From assembly GCF_000503775.1 (NCBI RefSeq), contig NZ_KI629785.1:620001-684000 (forward strand): a DNA stretch of 64,000 nt. The letters run 5' to 3'. Source of the DNA: Brevibacillus panacihumi W25 (GTDB lineage Bacteria; Bacillota; Bacilli; Brevibacillales; Brevibacillaceae). Position 1 is the first letter of the stretch; each line of letters opens with the position of its first letter. Shown piece by piece: positions 24,650-32,323 of this stretch. The position numbers and the translations under genes were made by a program. The notes beneath the pieces were generated by a model that saw only the letters and a list, made by a program, of their open reading frames with translations, searched no databases and was not told the DNA's origin.

Positions 24650-25174
24650 CTAACTGATCAAGTGGCGTTGATTGGGAATGCGATCTTCCCCTTCCTGAAT
24701 CCAGCGAACTTTCTCCGAACCATGCAAGGATTGGGCTAGGAATGACAGACACTCGAAGAACAATTCTACTACCGCTGTACTGTATCGTTCCTCCATTTTC
24801 TCCAGGGCATACGTCAGGCGAAAAATAGAAGGAACACTTCGACGGCTTGCTTCAATCACTTCTTTTCCTTTTTTGGTAGGATAGACATGAACTACCCGAC
24901 CATCCAGCTCCGACTTCTCGATCAACACCATTTCTTTATCCATCAATTTCTTAATATGGATGACGATCGATGACGGATGCCAAAAGGTCCACTCGGCGAT
25001 CTGCGTAACACGGACACCCTCATAGCAATAAATGATCCAGAGAATGTTCAGCTGAACGGAGGAGTCAAGCTCCGCTTCCTTGGCAGCTTTCTCCCAGTCT
25101 TCCTTGTTGACCACATCGATTGCGCGCATCGTGTTCAATGCTTCAAAAACATTACGGATTGAGACCTCCTGCAT
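24650..25174 (-). CDS. MarR-family transcriptional regulator, ScoC/Hpr-like
   Basis: 174 residues from the ATG at 25174 with GGAGG upstream. A winged helix-turn-helix lies at about residues 40-110 (LDSSVQLNILWIIYCYEGVR; VTQIAEWTFWHPSSIVIHIK; wing SELDGRVVHVYPTKKGKEV). The segment LNILWIIY...G....IA.....H.S.....KKL resembles the Hpr/ScoC branch of MarR, which represses exoprotease and sporulation genes in B. subtilis. The resemblance is partial, so I do not assign scoC. It is transcribed on the minus strand ahead of the DUF3055 gene. Confidence 0.82.
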   Translation of the reverse strand: MQEVSIRNVFEALNTMRAIDVVNKEDWEKAAKEAELDSSVQLNILWIIYCYEGVRVTQIAEWTFWHPSSIVIHIKKLMDKEMVLIEKSELDGRVVHVYPTKKGKEVIEASRRSVPSIFRLTYALEKMEERYSTAVVELFFECLSFLAQSLHGSEKVRWIQEGEDRIPNQRHLIS

Positions 25175-25343
25175 GGCTTATTCCTCCATGATCCAATTTC
25201 TTTCTAAGTAAACGGATATAAATAATAGTTATATTTTACACTTTTCAGAAAAGACGCGCAATTGTTTTAACTCGTATTTGGTAGATTGCCAAAGAGTGGA
25301 AGCAGTGCTACACTAAACAAAGTATTCCCATGTACGAGGAGTG

Positions 25344-25781
25344 ATGGCAATCGTGAACCTGCAATCCGCTTACATTTATTTCGTAGAGGGCTCGACAGCC
25401 ACTCATGCTGATCTAGAGGATGTAAAAGCAAAATTTAACCGATACATCGAAATGACCAAAAAAACCGGCGAGCAGCTCGGGTGGTCCTATGCCGACTCAG
25501 CGTTTCCCTATGAACTGGAAGAACGCCCTGAAGGCAAAGGCTCCTGGTTTTTGTTGAGAGGGAAAGATCCCAATGTGTATAAAGCGATCGTCGTCGGCGT
25601 CGGCTCCAAAATAGAGAACGGGAAAGAACGGCAGTACGTGCAGGTATCCTTGCCAGAGTCTGCTACCCACGGTGACAAGGGTAAAGCGAATGAATTCTGC
25701 CGCTACCTGGCTCGTGATTATAAAGGAGAGCTCCATCTCTTCAATCGTCGCGTTCAGTATTTTCAGCCACGAAAACCTTGA
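25344..25781 (+). CDS. DUF1885-family protein
   Basis: About 145 residues. The start is ambiguous: the GAGGAG site at 25336-25341 lies very close to the ATG at 25344 and 11 bases from a GTG at 25353 (VNLQSAYIYF...). The body (AYIYFVEGSTATHADLEDVK; YADSAFPYELEERPEGKGSW; GKANEFCRYLARDYKGELHLF) matches the DUF1885 family of Bacillales, small soluble proteins of unknown function. A good terminator follows the stop, so it is monocistronic. Confidence 0.78.
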   Translation: MAIVNLQSAYIYFVEGSTATHADLEDVKAKFNRYIEMTKKTGEQLGWSYADSAFPYELEERPEGKGSWFLLRGKDPNVYKAIVVGVGSKIENGKERQYVQVSLPESATHGDKGKANEFCRYLARDYKGELHLFNRRVQYFQPRKP

Positions 25782-25793
25782 TGTTGTCCCAAG

Positions 25794-25822
25794 CAACCGC
25801 CATGCAGCGGTTGTTTTCTATT
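25794..25822 (+). terminator. Terminator downstream of the DUF1885 gene
   Basis: CAACCGC-CATGCA-GCGGTTG followed by TTTTCTATTTT. Confidence 0.85.
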
Positions 25823-25909
25823 TTCCGCTTGTACCTCCATTCCGCCCCCTTTTCTTTCCTCATAGAATAGTAAGGCAAGACCATACCCTTTTCAGAAAGA
25901 GGTGGTTGC

Positions 25910-26554
25910 ATGCAGTCCTTCATTGATCAGGTGTCTGGTCCCGCACGCCTGTCCTATCTGACGACTCACTTGTTCCCGTCTATAACGATTGCCCAGGCTA
26001 TCCTCGAAACCGGCTGGGGAAAAAAGATCCCGGTCGATCCTCAGTCAGGGCGTCCCTCCTATAATTTGTTCGGAATCAAAGGGGTCGGCCCCGCAGGCTC
26101 CGTGACGATCGTGAGCAAAGAGGTGGAAAATGGGAAAACGGTGGATCGAACCTCCGCTTTCAAAGCGTACTACAACTTCCAGCAGTCCTTCGATGATCAC
26201 GCCCAATTTTTATTGCAACCTAAGTACGCGCAGGTCCTGACCGCCAAAACCCCCGAACAGGCCGCTATCGAGCTGGAGAAAGCCGGCTATGCCACCGATC
26301 CCCAATACGCCGAAAAATTGACGAACCTGATCAAGACCTACGACCTGAAACGGTATGACCAGTTCGCTCCCGAGGAAACCATTCCTTACCCGCCATGGAA
26401 AATGGATCTGGGCAAACGTGCCCTGTCAGAAGGTTTGATCACATCCCCGGAATGGCTGAGCAAACTGGATGAACCGATGCCGGTGTGGGCTGTGTTTGCC
26501 GTGACATTGCGAATGCTGGACCTTTTGAAAAACAACGAAAAGAAGGACGGATAG
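25910..26554 (+). CDS. Glucosaminidase-domain peptidoglycan hydrolase (GH73-like), no signal peptide
   Basis: 214 residues from an ATG with AGAGGTGG upstream. Residues 1-150 are a glucosaminidase domain of the FlgJ/AcmA type: FPSITIAQAILETGWGKK holds the likely catalytic Glu in ILETGWG, followed by SYNLFGIKG, FKAYYNFQQSFDDHAQFL and AGYATDPQYAEKLTNLI. The C-terminal 60 residues (MDLGKRALSEGLITSPEWLS; LDEPMPVWAVFAVTLRML) resemble the helical accessory domain of Bacillus phage endolysins and amidases. No signal peptide or membrane segment is present, so export would need a holin or a non-classical route. No phage genes are adjacent. Confidence 0.88.
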   Translation: MQSFIDQVSGPARLSYLTTHLFPSITIAQAILETGWGKKIPVDPQSGRPSYNLFGIKGVGPAGSVTIVSKEVENGKTVDRTSAFKAYYNFQQSFDDHAQFLLQPKYAQVLTAKTPEQAAIELEKAGYATDPQYAEKLTNLIKTYDLKRYDQFAPEETIPYPPWKMDLGKRALSEGLITSPEWLSKLDEPMPVWAVFAVTLRMLDLLKNNEKKDG

Positions 26555-26585
26555 AAAAAGAGGCCCAGCAATAGGGCCTCTTATC
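26555..26585 (+). terminator. Terminator downstream of the glucosaminidase gene
   Basis: GAGGCCC-AGCAATA-GGGCCTC hairpin with an A run before and TT after, directly behind the stop. Confidence 0.75.
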
Positions 26586-26596
26586 AGTAGGTGCAA

Positions 26597-26632
26597 CGAA
26601 GGCTCCGCAAAAGACAGCGGAGCCTTGTTTAC
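26597..26632. terminator. Hairpin between converging genes
   Basis: AAGGCTCCGC / GCGGAGCCTT stem with an eight-base loop. It may terminate the minus-strand DUF4912 gene; the T tract is weak on both sides. Confidence 0.5.
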
Positions 26633-26647
26633 ATTTGAGCACGTTGA

Positions 26648-27010
26648 TCAAATCATTTGAGATCTCGACAGCGAGTAGAACCTTCCATCCACCATGCGGA
26701 TCCCTAAGTCGACACAATAGGATAAGCCTTGCGTGACGCCGTAGAGAATCCATTCCGAAGATTGGTGGTTGATATCAAAATCAGTGTAAAGGTCACTGCC
26801 GTCCTCACGTATCTCTTGGCGGTCAGTTAGATCGAACAGGCGTAGGACAAATGGCAGTTCAGCAAAAGGAATCGCGAATTTTCGAGATATATCCTCTTCG
26901 AACTCCTTCGTCATGCTCCATATTGCCTGAATAGAATGCTCATCTTTCCAGGCAATGCGAATACTCGGGCCGTCTATATCTGTGGATGACCGCGCGGGAT
27001 TTGTCTCCAT
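26648..27010 (-). CDS. DUF4912-family protein
   Basis: 120 residues from the ATG at 27010. The order of motifs follows the DUF4912 family as I know it: an aromatic strand in HSIQAIWSMT, then FVLRLFDLTDRQEI, a DLYTDFDINHQSSEWILYGV segment, and YCVDLGIRMVDGRFYSLSRS at the end. The family is found in sporulating Firmicutes and is of unknown function. It has no signal peptide. Confidence 0.8.
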   Translation of the reverse strand: METNPARSSTDIDGPSIRIAWKDEHSIQAIWSMTKEFEEDISRKFAIPFAELPFVLRLFDLTDRQEIREDGSDLYTDFDINHQSSEWILYGVTQGLSYCVDLGIRMVDGRFYSLSRSQMI

Positions 27011-27125
27011 CTGCTCCCATCGTTCCTTTCTATCATGTACTTGCTTTTTGGACGAATATTTAGCTTTTACCTACTATTATACCATGAAAACAAGTCATGT
27101 GAAAACGCATCCAGGCGATATTCTT

Positions 27126-27728
27126 TTATCTTCCGACTGTAAACGTGTTCTCGCCTACCACGATATAGTCCTTGGCATGATCGTACTTCATGAGTACTTG
27201 CACCTTATAGGTCCCGTATTTGTCCAACTTGGTCGAAACGAAGGGCTCCGAGAAATAGAAGCTGTTCGCGTTTTGCGTCGAGTATTTCCATTCTTTTCCA
27301 CGATCGACTGTCTTGCCATCCGGAGCGATCAATTCAACACGCATGCGCAGATCCTTCGCAACCGGAGCTTCATCTACTTCTACAAAGACATTGAAGGTGC
27401 GCGGAACGTCCTTGTCGCTGTAGCCTTTCACCGGATTGCTGAATACAATTGTTTTGTTGCGGGTCTGCTGGATCCCTTCGAGTACCAGTATATTCACATT
27501 CGGCTTGATAATTTCCAATTTTCCGGTGTGTTCGTCATAATCAACGAAACCACCCATGCTGTTGATAACTTCTTCCAACGGCTCCGCAGAAGAGGCCGGC
27601 AAATTCGTGGCAACTCGCTCACCACCCAGGAAAACACGTATTTCCCCTTCTCCCAAAGCGGTGCTGCCAACGCTGCCAACGCCTGCTACCGCCAATACCA
27701 CCAGGGCTGATAACCATCTTTTTTTCAT
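27126..27728 (-). CDS. Secreted copper-amine-oxidase-N-like (stalk) domain protein
   Basis: 200 residues from the ATG at 27728, with GGAGG upstream. The signal peptide is KKRWLSALVVLAVAGVGSVG, cleaving after about residue 25. Residues 30-75 (EIRVFLGGERVATNLPASSA; GGFVDYDEHTGKLEIIKPNV) resemble the copper amine oxidase N-terminal / stalk domain common in secreted Paenibacillaceae proteins. The C-terminal half (VPRTFNVFVEVDEAPVAKDL; YGTYKVQVLMKYDHAKDYIV) looks like a beta-sandwich ending GENTFTVGR. There is no enzyme motif; its role is probably structural or binding. Confidence 0.75.
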   Translation of the reverse strand: MKKRWLSALVVLAVAGVGSVGSTALGEGEIRVFLGGERVATNLPASSAEPLEEVINSMGGFVDYDEHTGKLEIIKPNVNILVLEGIQQTRNKTIVFSNPVKGYSDKDVPRTFNVFVEVDEAPVAKDLRMRVELIAPDGKTVDRGKEWKYSTQNANSFYFSEPFVSTKLDKYGTYKVQVLMKYDHAKDYIVVGENTFTVGR

Positions 27729-27844
27729 TCCGCAATCCTCCAATATGTGTGCGCAACTGCGCGGATTAGTCCGAAATTGTTACCCAAAATATTAGACGCT
27801 CAACCGGGCAAATAGTTGTGCCTCTTTCGCAACTTTTTTCAACA

Positions 27845-27911
27845 ATATCCACAGTATCCACAACATCTGGAGAGCAGAACCAAAGACTTATTCACAGAAA
27901 TTTGTGAATAA
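27845..27911. promoter_or_regulatory. Cluster of DnaA-box-like 9-mers
   Basis: Two exact matches to TTATNCACA in inverted orientation (TTATTCACA at 27888-27896 and its complement at 27903-27911) form a perfect 13-base-arm palindrome (27884-27915). Two one-mismatch boxes, ATATCCACA (27845-27853) and GTATCCACA (27854-27862), stand in tandem upstream. The cluster lies between the dap operon terminator and the gene starting at 27728. DnaA binding is inferred from sequence only; the palindrome alone could also be an RNA hairpin. Confidence 0.5.
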
Positions 27912-27929
27912 GTCTACATGCCCTTGACA

Positions 27930-27961
27930 AAACGAAAAGAGCTACTCCTATCGAGTAGCTC
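27930..27961 (-). terminator. Terminator of the dapH-aminotransferase-dapL operon
   Basis: GAGCTACTC-GATAG-GAGTAGCTC on the minus strand followed by TTTTCGTTTTG; the dapL stop codon lies inside the stem. Confidence 0.85.
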
Positions 27962-29108
27962 CTCTATCGATTTCAACCGGTTGGGTGGAAAGCCAGGTGA
28001 AATAGCGTGACACTAGGCTGATCGCGACTGCAATCGCCCCTTCATCAGGCTCAATCTTGCTGTGATGCAAGCCATATGGGGTATTGACGCCAAGCCAGAA
28101 CAGGAATCCAGGTATCTCGGAAAGAAAATAGCCGAAGTCTTCACCTGTCATCGCTTCCTGGCATTGAATCAGTTCGACGTCTGGACATGCCACGCGGACC
28201 CAGTCCATAAAGGCAGCAGTCAGACTTTCTTCATTGAAAACCTGGCAATACCCGCAGCCGTAATCAATCTCGGCACGGCATTCAAAGCCTGCCTCAATCC
28301 CTTTGACTTGTGCTTCGATCCTACTTTTTACGCGCTGCATGGATTCCATCGAAAAAGTGCGGATGGTTCCTTCCAGTCGTGCCTTTTCCGCTATGATATT
28401 TTGCTTTGTCCCTCCGACAATTTTGCCGACTGTGATGACTGCGGAATCCAGTGGATCGATATTGCGGGCTACGATGGATTGCAGTTGTGTCACCAGATGG
28501 CTTGCTGCTACGACCATATCGTTGGTCTTATGCGGATAAGCTGCATGACCTCCCGTGCCATACAGATCGATAAACAATTCGGACGTATTGGCAAACAAGA
28601 TGCCTGGCTTCGTCGCAATTTGGCCGACCGGATATTCAGGTGCGATATGGAGGGCGAATATGCAATCCGGCCTCCACTCGGCGAACTCCTCGCTTTGCAT
28701 CATCGGCAGTGCGCCGCCTGGCCCTTCTTCTGCAGGCTGGAAGACAAACAACAGATCATCTGTGATCGGATGCTGCACAAAATGGGTCAATAGGCCGAGG
28801 GCAATGGCCATATGCATATCGTGCCCGCATGCGTGCATAAAGCCTTCATGAACCGATCGAAACGGATAGGTCGTCTCCTCGTTCATCGGCAAGCCGTCCA
28901 TATCTGTGCGCCAGGCAATCGTCCGCTTGGGATTGGTTCCGCTCAAGCGAACGAGAATTCCGGTGCGCCAGGTTTTGATCTGGATGCGTTCCTGTGGGAG
29001 ACGTTCCAAATAATCGAGCAGATAACGCTGAGTCTTCACTTCCCCGAAGCCGGGTTCCGGGATCTGGTGAAGATCCCGGCGTATCTGGACAAAGGCAGAG
29101 CTGCTCAT
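27948..29108 (-). CDS. dapL: N-acetyldiaminopimelate deacetylase
   Basis: 386 residues, M20 peptidase family. It removes acetate from N-acetyl-LL-diaminopimelate in the acetylase branch of lysine/DAP synthesis. Metal-site motifs: [14 protein letters not shown] (residue 15), RTDMDGLP (68), [10 protein letters not shown] (92), [11 protein letters not shown] (122), HIAPEYPVG (151) and [14 protein letters not shown] (186). The family has several amidohydrolases (hippurate, indole-acetyl-amino acid). The location, two bases behind the aminotransferase and downstream of dapH under a lysine riboswitch, identifies the substrate. It corresponds to ykuR in B. subtilis. Confidence 0.92.
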   Translation of the reverse strand: MSSSAFVQIRRDLHQIPEPGFGEVKTQRYLLDYLERLPQERIQIKTWRTGILVRLSGTNPKRTIAWRTDMDGLPMNEETTYPFRSVHEGFMHACGHDMHMAIALGLLTHFVQHPITDDLLFVFQPAEEGPGGALPMMQSEEFAEWRPDCIFALHIAPEYPVGQIATKPGILFANTSELFIDLYGTGGHAAYPHKTNDMVVAASHLVTQLQSIVARNIDPLDSAVITVGKIVGGTKQNIIAEKARLEGTIRTFSMESMQRVKSRIEAQVKGIEAGFECRAEIDYGCGYCQVFNEESLTAAFMDWVRVACPDVELIQCQEAMTGEDFGYFLSEIPGFLFWLGVNTPYGLHHSKIEPDEGAIAVAISLVSRYFTWLSTQPVEIDRGATR

Positions 29109-29110
29109 GG

Positions 29111-30319
29111 TTATTCCTCCTCGCTGGATAGAGCCTTTAGTTGGCGGCTGAATACGGCAAGGAAGAAGTCCACATCCTTCGTAGTCAAGGTCAGTGGCGG
29201 CAAGAGGCGTACAATCGTCTTCTGCGTAACGTCGACGAGGATGCCTTCAGACAGAAGATTTTGTTGCAAGCGACTCGTTTCTTCCGGAGTTACCGAGAGA
29301 GGAATCCCCACCATCATGCCTTTTCCTCGCAAAGCCTGAAGCTGTTCGGGCAGACGCTCTCGCAAGCTCTCCAACCCATTCCAGAGGTATTGGATCACCT
29401 CTTGGAGCTGGGCGTCGAATGACGGGTTGTGCAATTCGTCCATTACGACATTGCCCAAGGCTGCAGACAGTGGCGACGGAGCAAATGTGGACCCGTGATC
29501 GCCGGGTTGAAACAAATCCATCAGTTGGGTGCCTGCAATCAATCCGCCCAATGGCAGTCCGCCTCCAACCCCTTTGGCAAACAAGATCAGATCAGGCGTC
29601 ACACCCGCATGCTGGTAAGCAAACAGCTTGCCCGTCCTGCCCATTCCTGTCTGAATTTCATCCATGGCAAACAGCATGCCTTCCTCGCGACAGATCTTTT
29701 CCACCTCTCGCAAGAAATCCTCGGAGAGCGGGATAACCCCTCCCGAACCAAGGACTGGCTCCATCAGGACCGCAGCAGGCTTGGCTTCCTGACAAAGGGA
29801 GCGCAAACCCGCAGCATCCTCCGCCTCCAATTCAAAGACAGGAAACGTCGGCTGCGGAAAGTCTTGATAGACATTCGGTTGTCGGGTTAGGCGCACCGCT
29901 CCAAGCGTACGCCCGTGAAAGCTGTTGCGCAGGACGACGATTCCCTCACGACCTGCTCCTTGCGCTTTGGTCCATTTATGGATCAGCTTGATCGCCGCTT
30001 CGGTCGCCTCCGCCCCTGAATTGGAGAAAAATACCTTCCCGGCAATCGTTCCCTCTACCAGGCGCTGAGCCAATCGTATCGCCGGCTGATTGAGAAAGAC
30101 GTTGGAGATGTGCAAGAATTGCTCCCCTTGCTCATGCAAGGCCTGAACAATTTTCGGATGGGAATGTCCGAGTACATTGACGGCAAGACCCGTAAAGAGA
30201 TCCAGGTAGCTTTTGCCCTCCGTATCGTACAGGTAATTTCCCGATCCTTTGGCTATCGCAATCGGCAAGCGTTTGTAGGTCGAGATGATGTACTGTTCAT
30301 CGAGCGAACGCCAGTCCAT
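29111..30319 (-). CDS. Class III PLP aminotransferase, probable N-acetyl-LL-diaminopimelate aminotransferase
   Basis: 402 residues, similar in motif pattern to acetylornithine aminotransferase (ArgD): [65 protein letters not shown] and the PLP lysine in [14 protein letters not shown] near residue 255. It lies between dapH and dapL in one riboswitch-controlled operon. The step between their reactions is amino transfer to N-acetyl-2-amino-6-oxopimelate, so this is its most likely job. B. subtilis uses a class I enzyme (PatA) for the step, so this would be a non-homologous replacement. An additional or alternative role in arginine synthesis cannot be excluded from sequence. Confidence 0.88.
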   Translation of the reverse strand: MDWRSLDEQYIISTYKRLPIAIAKGSGNYLYDTEGKSYLDLFTGLAVNVLGHSHPKIVQALHEQGEQFLHISNVFLNQPAIRLAQRLVEGTIAGKVFFSNSGAEATEAAIKLIHKWTKAQGAGREGIVVLRNSFHGRTLGAVRLTRQPNVYQDFPQPTFPVFELEAEDAAGLRSLCQEAKPAAVLMEPVLGSGGVIPLSEDFLREVEKICREEGMLFAMDEIQTGMGRTGKLFAYQHAGVTPDLILFAKGVGGGLPLGGLIAGTQLMDLFQPGDHGSTFAPSPLSAALGNVVMDELHNPSFDAQLQEVIQYLWNGLESLRERLPEQLQALRGKGMMVGIPLSVTPEETSRLQQNLLSEGILVDVTQKTIVRLLPPLTLTTKDVDFFLAVFSRQLKALSSEEE

Positions 30320-30333
30320 GTGTCGTCTCTCCC

Positions 30334-31044
30334 TTAGAGCTGACGCAGCTCTTGCATGATTTCGGTTTTGGAACGGGTCTTGTCGTCGATCTGCTTGATT
30401 ACACGTGCCGGGGTTCCCGCCACTACAGTATTCGGTGGTACATCGTCAATGACGATGGCACCTGCAGCTACGACGGAGCCTTTTCCTACGCGAACTCCTT
30501 CCAGAATAACCGCATTGGCACCGATCAGCACGTCATCCTCTACAATCACGGGAGTTGCCGATGGCGGTTCTACAACCCCAGCGATCACTGCACCCGCTCC
30601 TACGTGACAATTTTTCCCAATCGTTCCACGGCCGCCTACTACCGCATTCATGTCGATCATTGTTCCTTCGCCAATCACTGCTCCAATATTGATCGAAGCG
30701 CCCATCATGATGACGGCGTTGTTTCCGATGGTTACCTGGTCGCGGATAATTGCGCCCGGCTCAATGCGTGCCTGGATTCCTTTCATGTCCAGCAGCGGAA
30801 TAGCGGAGTTGCGACGGTCGTTTTCTACGACGTAATCCTCGATTTTATCCGCATGCTGCGTCAATACAGGCTCGATGTCTTTCCATTCGCCAAATACCAC
30901 TCCTGTATTGCCGGTAATAAAAGACTTGGAGTTGGAACCGAAGTCGATTCCCGCGAGATCACCCTTTATGTAGAGCTTCACAGGTGTTTTCTTTTCGCTT
31001 TTTTGAATAAACGCGATAATTTCATGGGCATTCATCATGTTCAT
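30334..31044 (-). CDS. dapH: Tetrahydrodipicolinate N-acetyltransferase
   Basis: 236 residues from the ATG at 31044, with AAAGGAGG nine bases upstream. The N-terminal part ([20 protein letters not shown]) is the DapH-specific domain. It is followed by a left-handed beta-helix of hexapeptide repeats (about residues 90-200: [20 protein letters not shown], then [20 protein letters not shown]) with the acetyl-CoA-binding end [20 protein letters not shown]. It transfers acetyl from acetyl-CoA to tetrahydrodipicolinate, the first committed step of the acetylase DAP branch. It is first in the operon controlled by the lysine riboswitch at 31137-31317. It corresponds to ykuQ. Confidence 0.96.
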   Translation of the reverse strand: MNMMNAHEIIAFIQKSEKKTPVKLYIKGDLAGIDFGSNSKSFITGNTGVVFGEWKDIEPVLTQHADKIEDYVVENDRRNSAIPLLDMKGIQARIEPGAIIRDQVTIGNNAVIMMGASINIGAVIGEGTMIDMNAVVGGRGTIGKNCHVGAGAVIAGVVEPPSATPVIVEDDVLIGANAVILEGVRVGKGSVVAAGAIVIDDVPPNTVVAGTPARVIKQIDDKTRSKTEIMQELRQL

Positions 31045-31076
31045 TAGGTAAGTCCTCCTTTAGATTAGAAAGCATG

Positions 31077-31116
31077 AAAAAAAAGCAATGAGTGCATGCG
31101 CTATCTCATTGCCTTT
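31077..31116 (-). terminator. Lysine-riboswitch expression-platform terminator
   Basis: On the minus strand GCAATGAG...CTCATTGC is followed by eight T, between the lysine aptamer and dapH. Confidence 0.88.
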
Positions 31117-31136
31117 GATTTCTCGCAAGCAAATCG

Positions 31137-31317
31137 TAAATAGCACTCCACAAAAGGCGCAAGGCCTTAGATGACAGGATTTTGGTTCTTCACGTCAATC
31201 CCAGCCTCTGCCGCCAAAGGGGGGTGGCAAAAGCTTCGGCGCATCAGCCTTTCTCTCTTTTCCCGCCCCCTGGCAGTTTTCGAAAAGATCTACTCATCTT
31301 CAGCGCACCTCTATTTA
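31137..31317 (-). ncRNA. Lysine riboswitch (L box)
   Basis: On the minus strand the sequence opens TAAATAGAGGTGCGC with GATGAGTAG, continues with GGCTGATGCGCCGAAGC, AGAGGCTGGG and CTGTCAT, and closes with CTATTTA, which pairs with TAAATAG to form P1. These are the conserved L-box elements in the right order. It precedes dapH with a terminator, so the operon should be off when lysine is plentiful. The aptamer and attenuator account for most of the 371 bases without a gene between 31045 and 31415. Confidence 0.93.
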
Positions 31318-31415
31318 GATTCGATTATTGAATTTCATTTAACTCTACCAAATTCGTCTGCTGGTGGCAACAGCTTTCTCCATGCTCGCCATTCTGTTCC
31401 TCGTTTTTTTGCTCT

Positions 31416-32198
31416 TTAACTCGGACGGCGGTCATGCAGCCAGTCTTTCCCCTCCACTTTTCCTACCGACGCCATCAGCACGGACAGGTGCTCAGTACCG
31501 TCGATACCAAGATACTCGTTCATTTCTTTGTCAAACCAGTGACCGATCGTACACACGCCAAGGCCGAGCGCATTGGCCGCAATGTGCAGGTTCTGGGCAA
31601 CATGGCCCACATCCCACCAAATATATCGATAGGCACGCTCCTTGTATTTGGAGCGGGTGCGTTCCACAACCGCCGTCCAGACGAAATTGACTGCGCTTCT
31701 GCGTGTCATCTCCTGATTTTCGGTAAACCGATAGGCGATTTCGGAGACGTCCTCCAGCTTCAGCCCCTCCAGACACCATTGCTCTACATCGAGATGGTAC
31801 AGACCTCTTGCCAATCCCTCCACATTGTTGATCAGCATATACGTCTCGATTGGATAGAGCGCACCTGCTGATGAGACAGTGCGAATCTGGTAGTCGCCCA
31901 TATCGGCCGTAATTCCTTGCGTGGCCCACAACAGGATGTTCAGCTCATTCAACGTCATTGGGGTTTTGAGAAAATTTCGCCGCGAACGACGTTGCTGCAA
32001 TAGCTCCCAAAGGGGAGGGCTTGCAGAAAAATCCGGTTTCCCCAGCGGAATGCGCACGTGTGCCTCCTCATAACGCAAATACGTCGGCGGTCTGTTGGCG
32101 AAGTCGTATTTGGCCGCCCATCCCTCCTCCAGATCGCCAATCGCGTAAGAGGTCGCTTTAATAAAATCGTTGCTGATTTTTTGCCAATCCCGGTGCAT
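31416..32198 (-). CDS. SagB/ThcOx-family nitroreductase-fold flavoprotein
   Basis: 260 residues from an ATG with AGGAGG upstream. The nitroreductase FMN fold is shown by LLQQRRSRRNFLKTPMTLNE, LLWATQGITADMGDYQIRTV, SSAGALYPIETYMLI (the SagB hallmark), GLYHLDVE, WWDVGHVAQNLHIAANALGL and GVCTIGHWFDKEMNEYLGID. SagB-type enzymes oxidise azolines to azoles in peptide natural products, but many members stand alone without a precursor peptide or cyclodehydratase, as here. The likely partner is the LysR regulator transcribed divergently from 32324. The substrate is unknown. Confidence 0.88.
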   Translation of the reverse strand: MHRDWQKISNDFIKATSYAIGDLEEGWAAKYDFANRPPTYLRYEEAHVRIPLGKPDFSASPPLWELLQQRRSRRNFLKTPMTLNELNILLWATQGITADMGDYQIRTVSSAGALYPIETYMLINNVEGLARGLYHLDVEQWCLEGLKLEDVSEIAYRFTENQEMTRRSAVNFVWTAVVERTRSKYKERAYRYIWWDVGHVAQNLHIAANALGLGVCTIGHWFDKEMNEYLGIDGTEHLSVLMASVGKVEGKDWLHDRRPS

Positions 32199-32289
32199 CG
32201 TTGTCGTCCTCCTGATCTATCTTTTCGGTGGTTAAACCAAGTATAAATCTGAGGATTACAATTAGTAAAATTATCCTTTATAATAACAT

Positions 32290-32309
32290 TCATTAGAATA
32301 AACTAATGA
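32290..32309. promoter_or_regulatory. Probable LysR-type operator between the sagB-like and lysR genes
   Basis: Perfect palindrome TCATTAG-AATAAA-CTAATGA, 14 bases before the LysR start codon and inside the divergent promoter region. LysR regulators commonly bind such interrupted dyads (T-N11-A) to control themselves and the divergent gene; binding here is inference. Confidence 0.6.
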
Positions 32310-32323
32310 TTCGAGGGAAGCAT

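Noticed and set aside
31416..32198. Azole-peptide (thiazole/oxazole) biosynthetic cluster around the SagB-like gene
   Set aside because: No precursor peptide, YcaO or transporter gene within about 4 kb on either side; neighbours are lysine synthesis and a LysR/GNAT pair.
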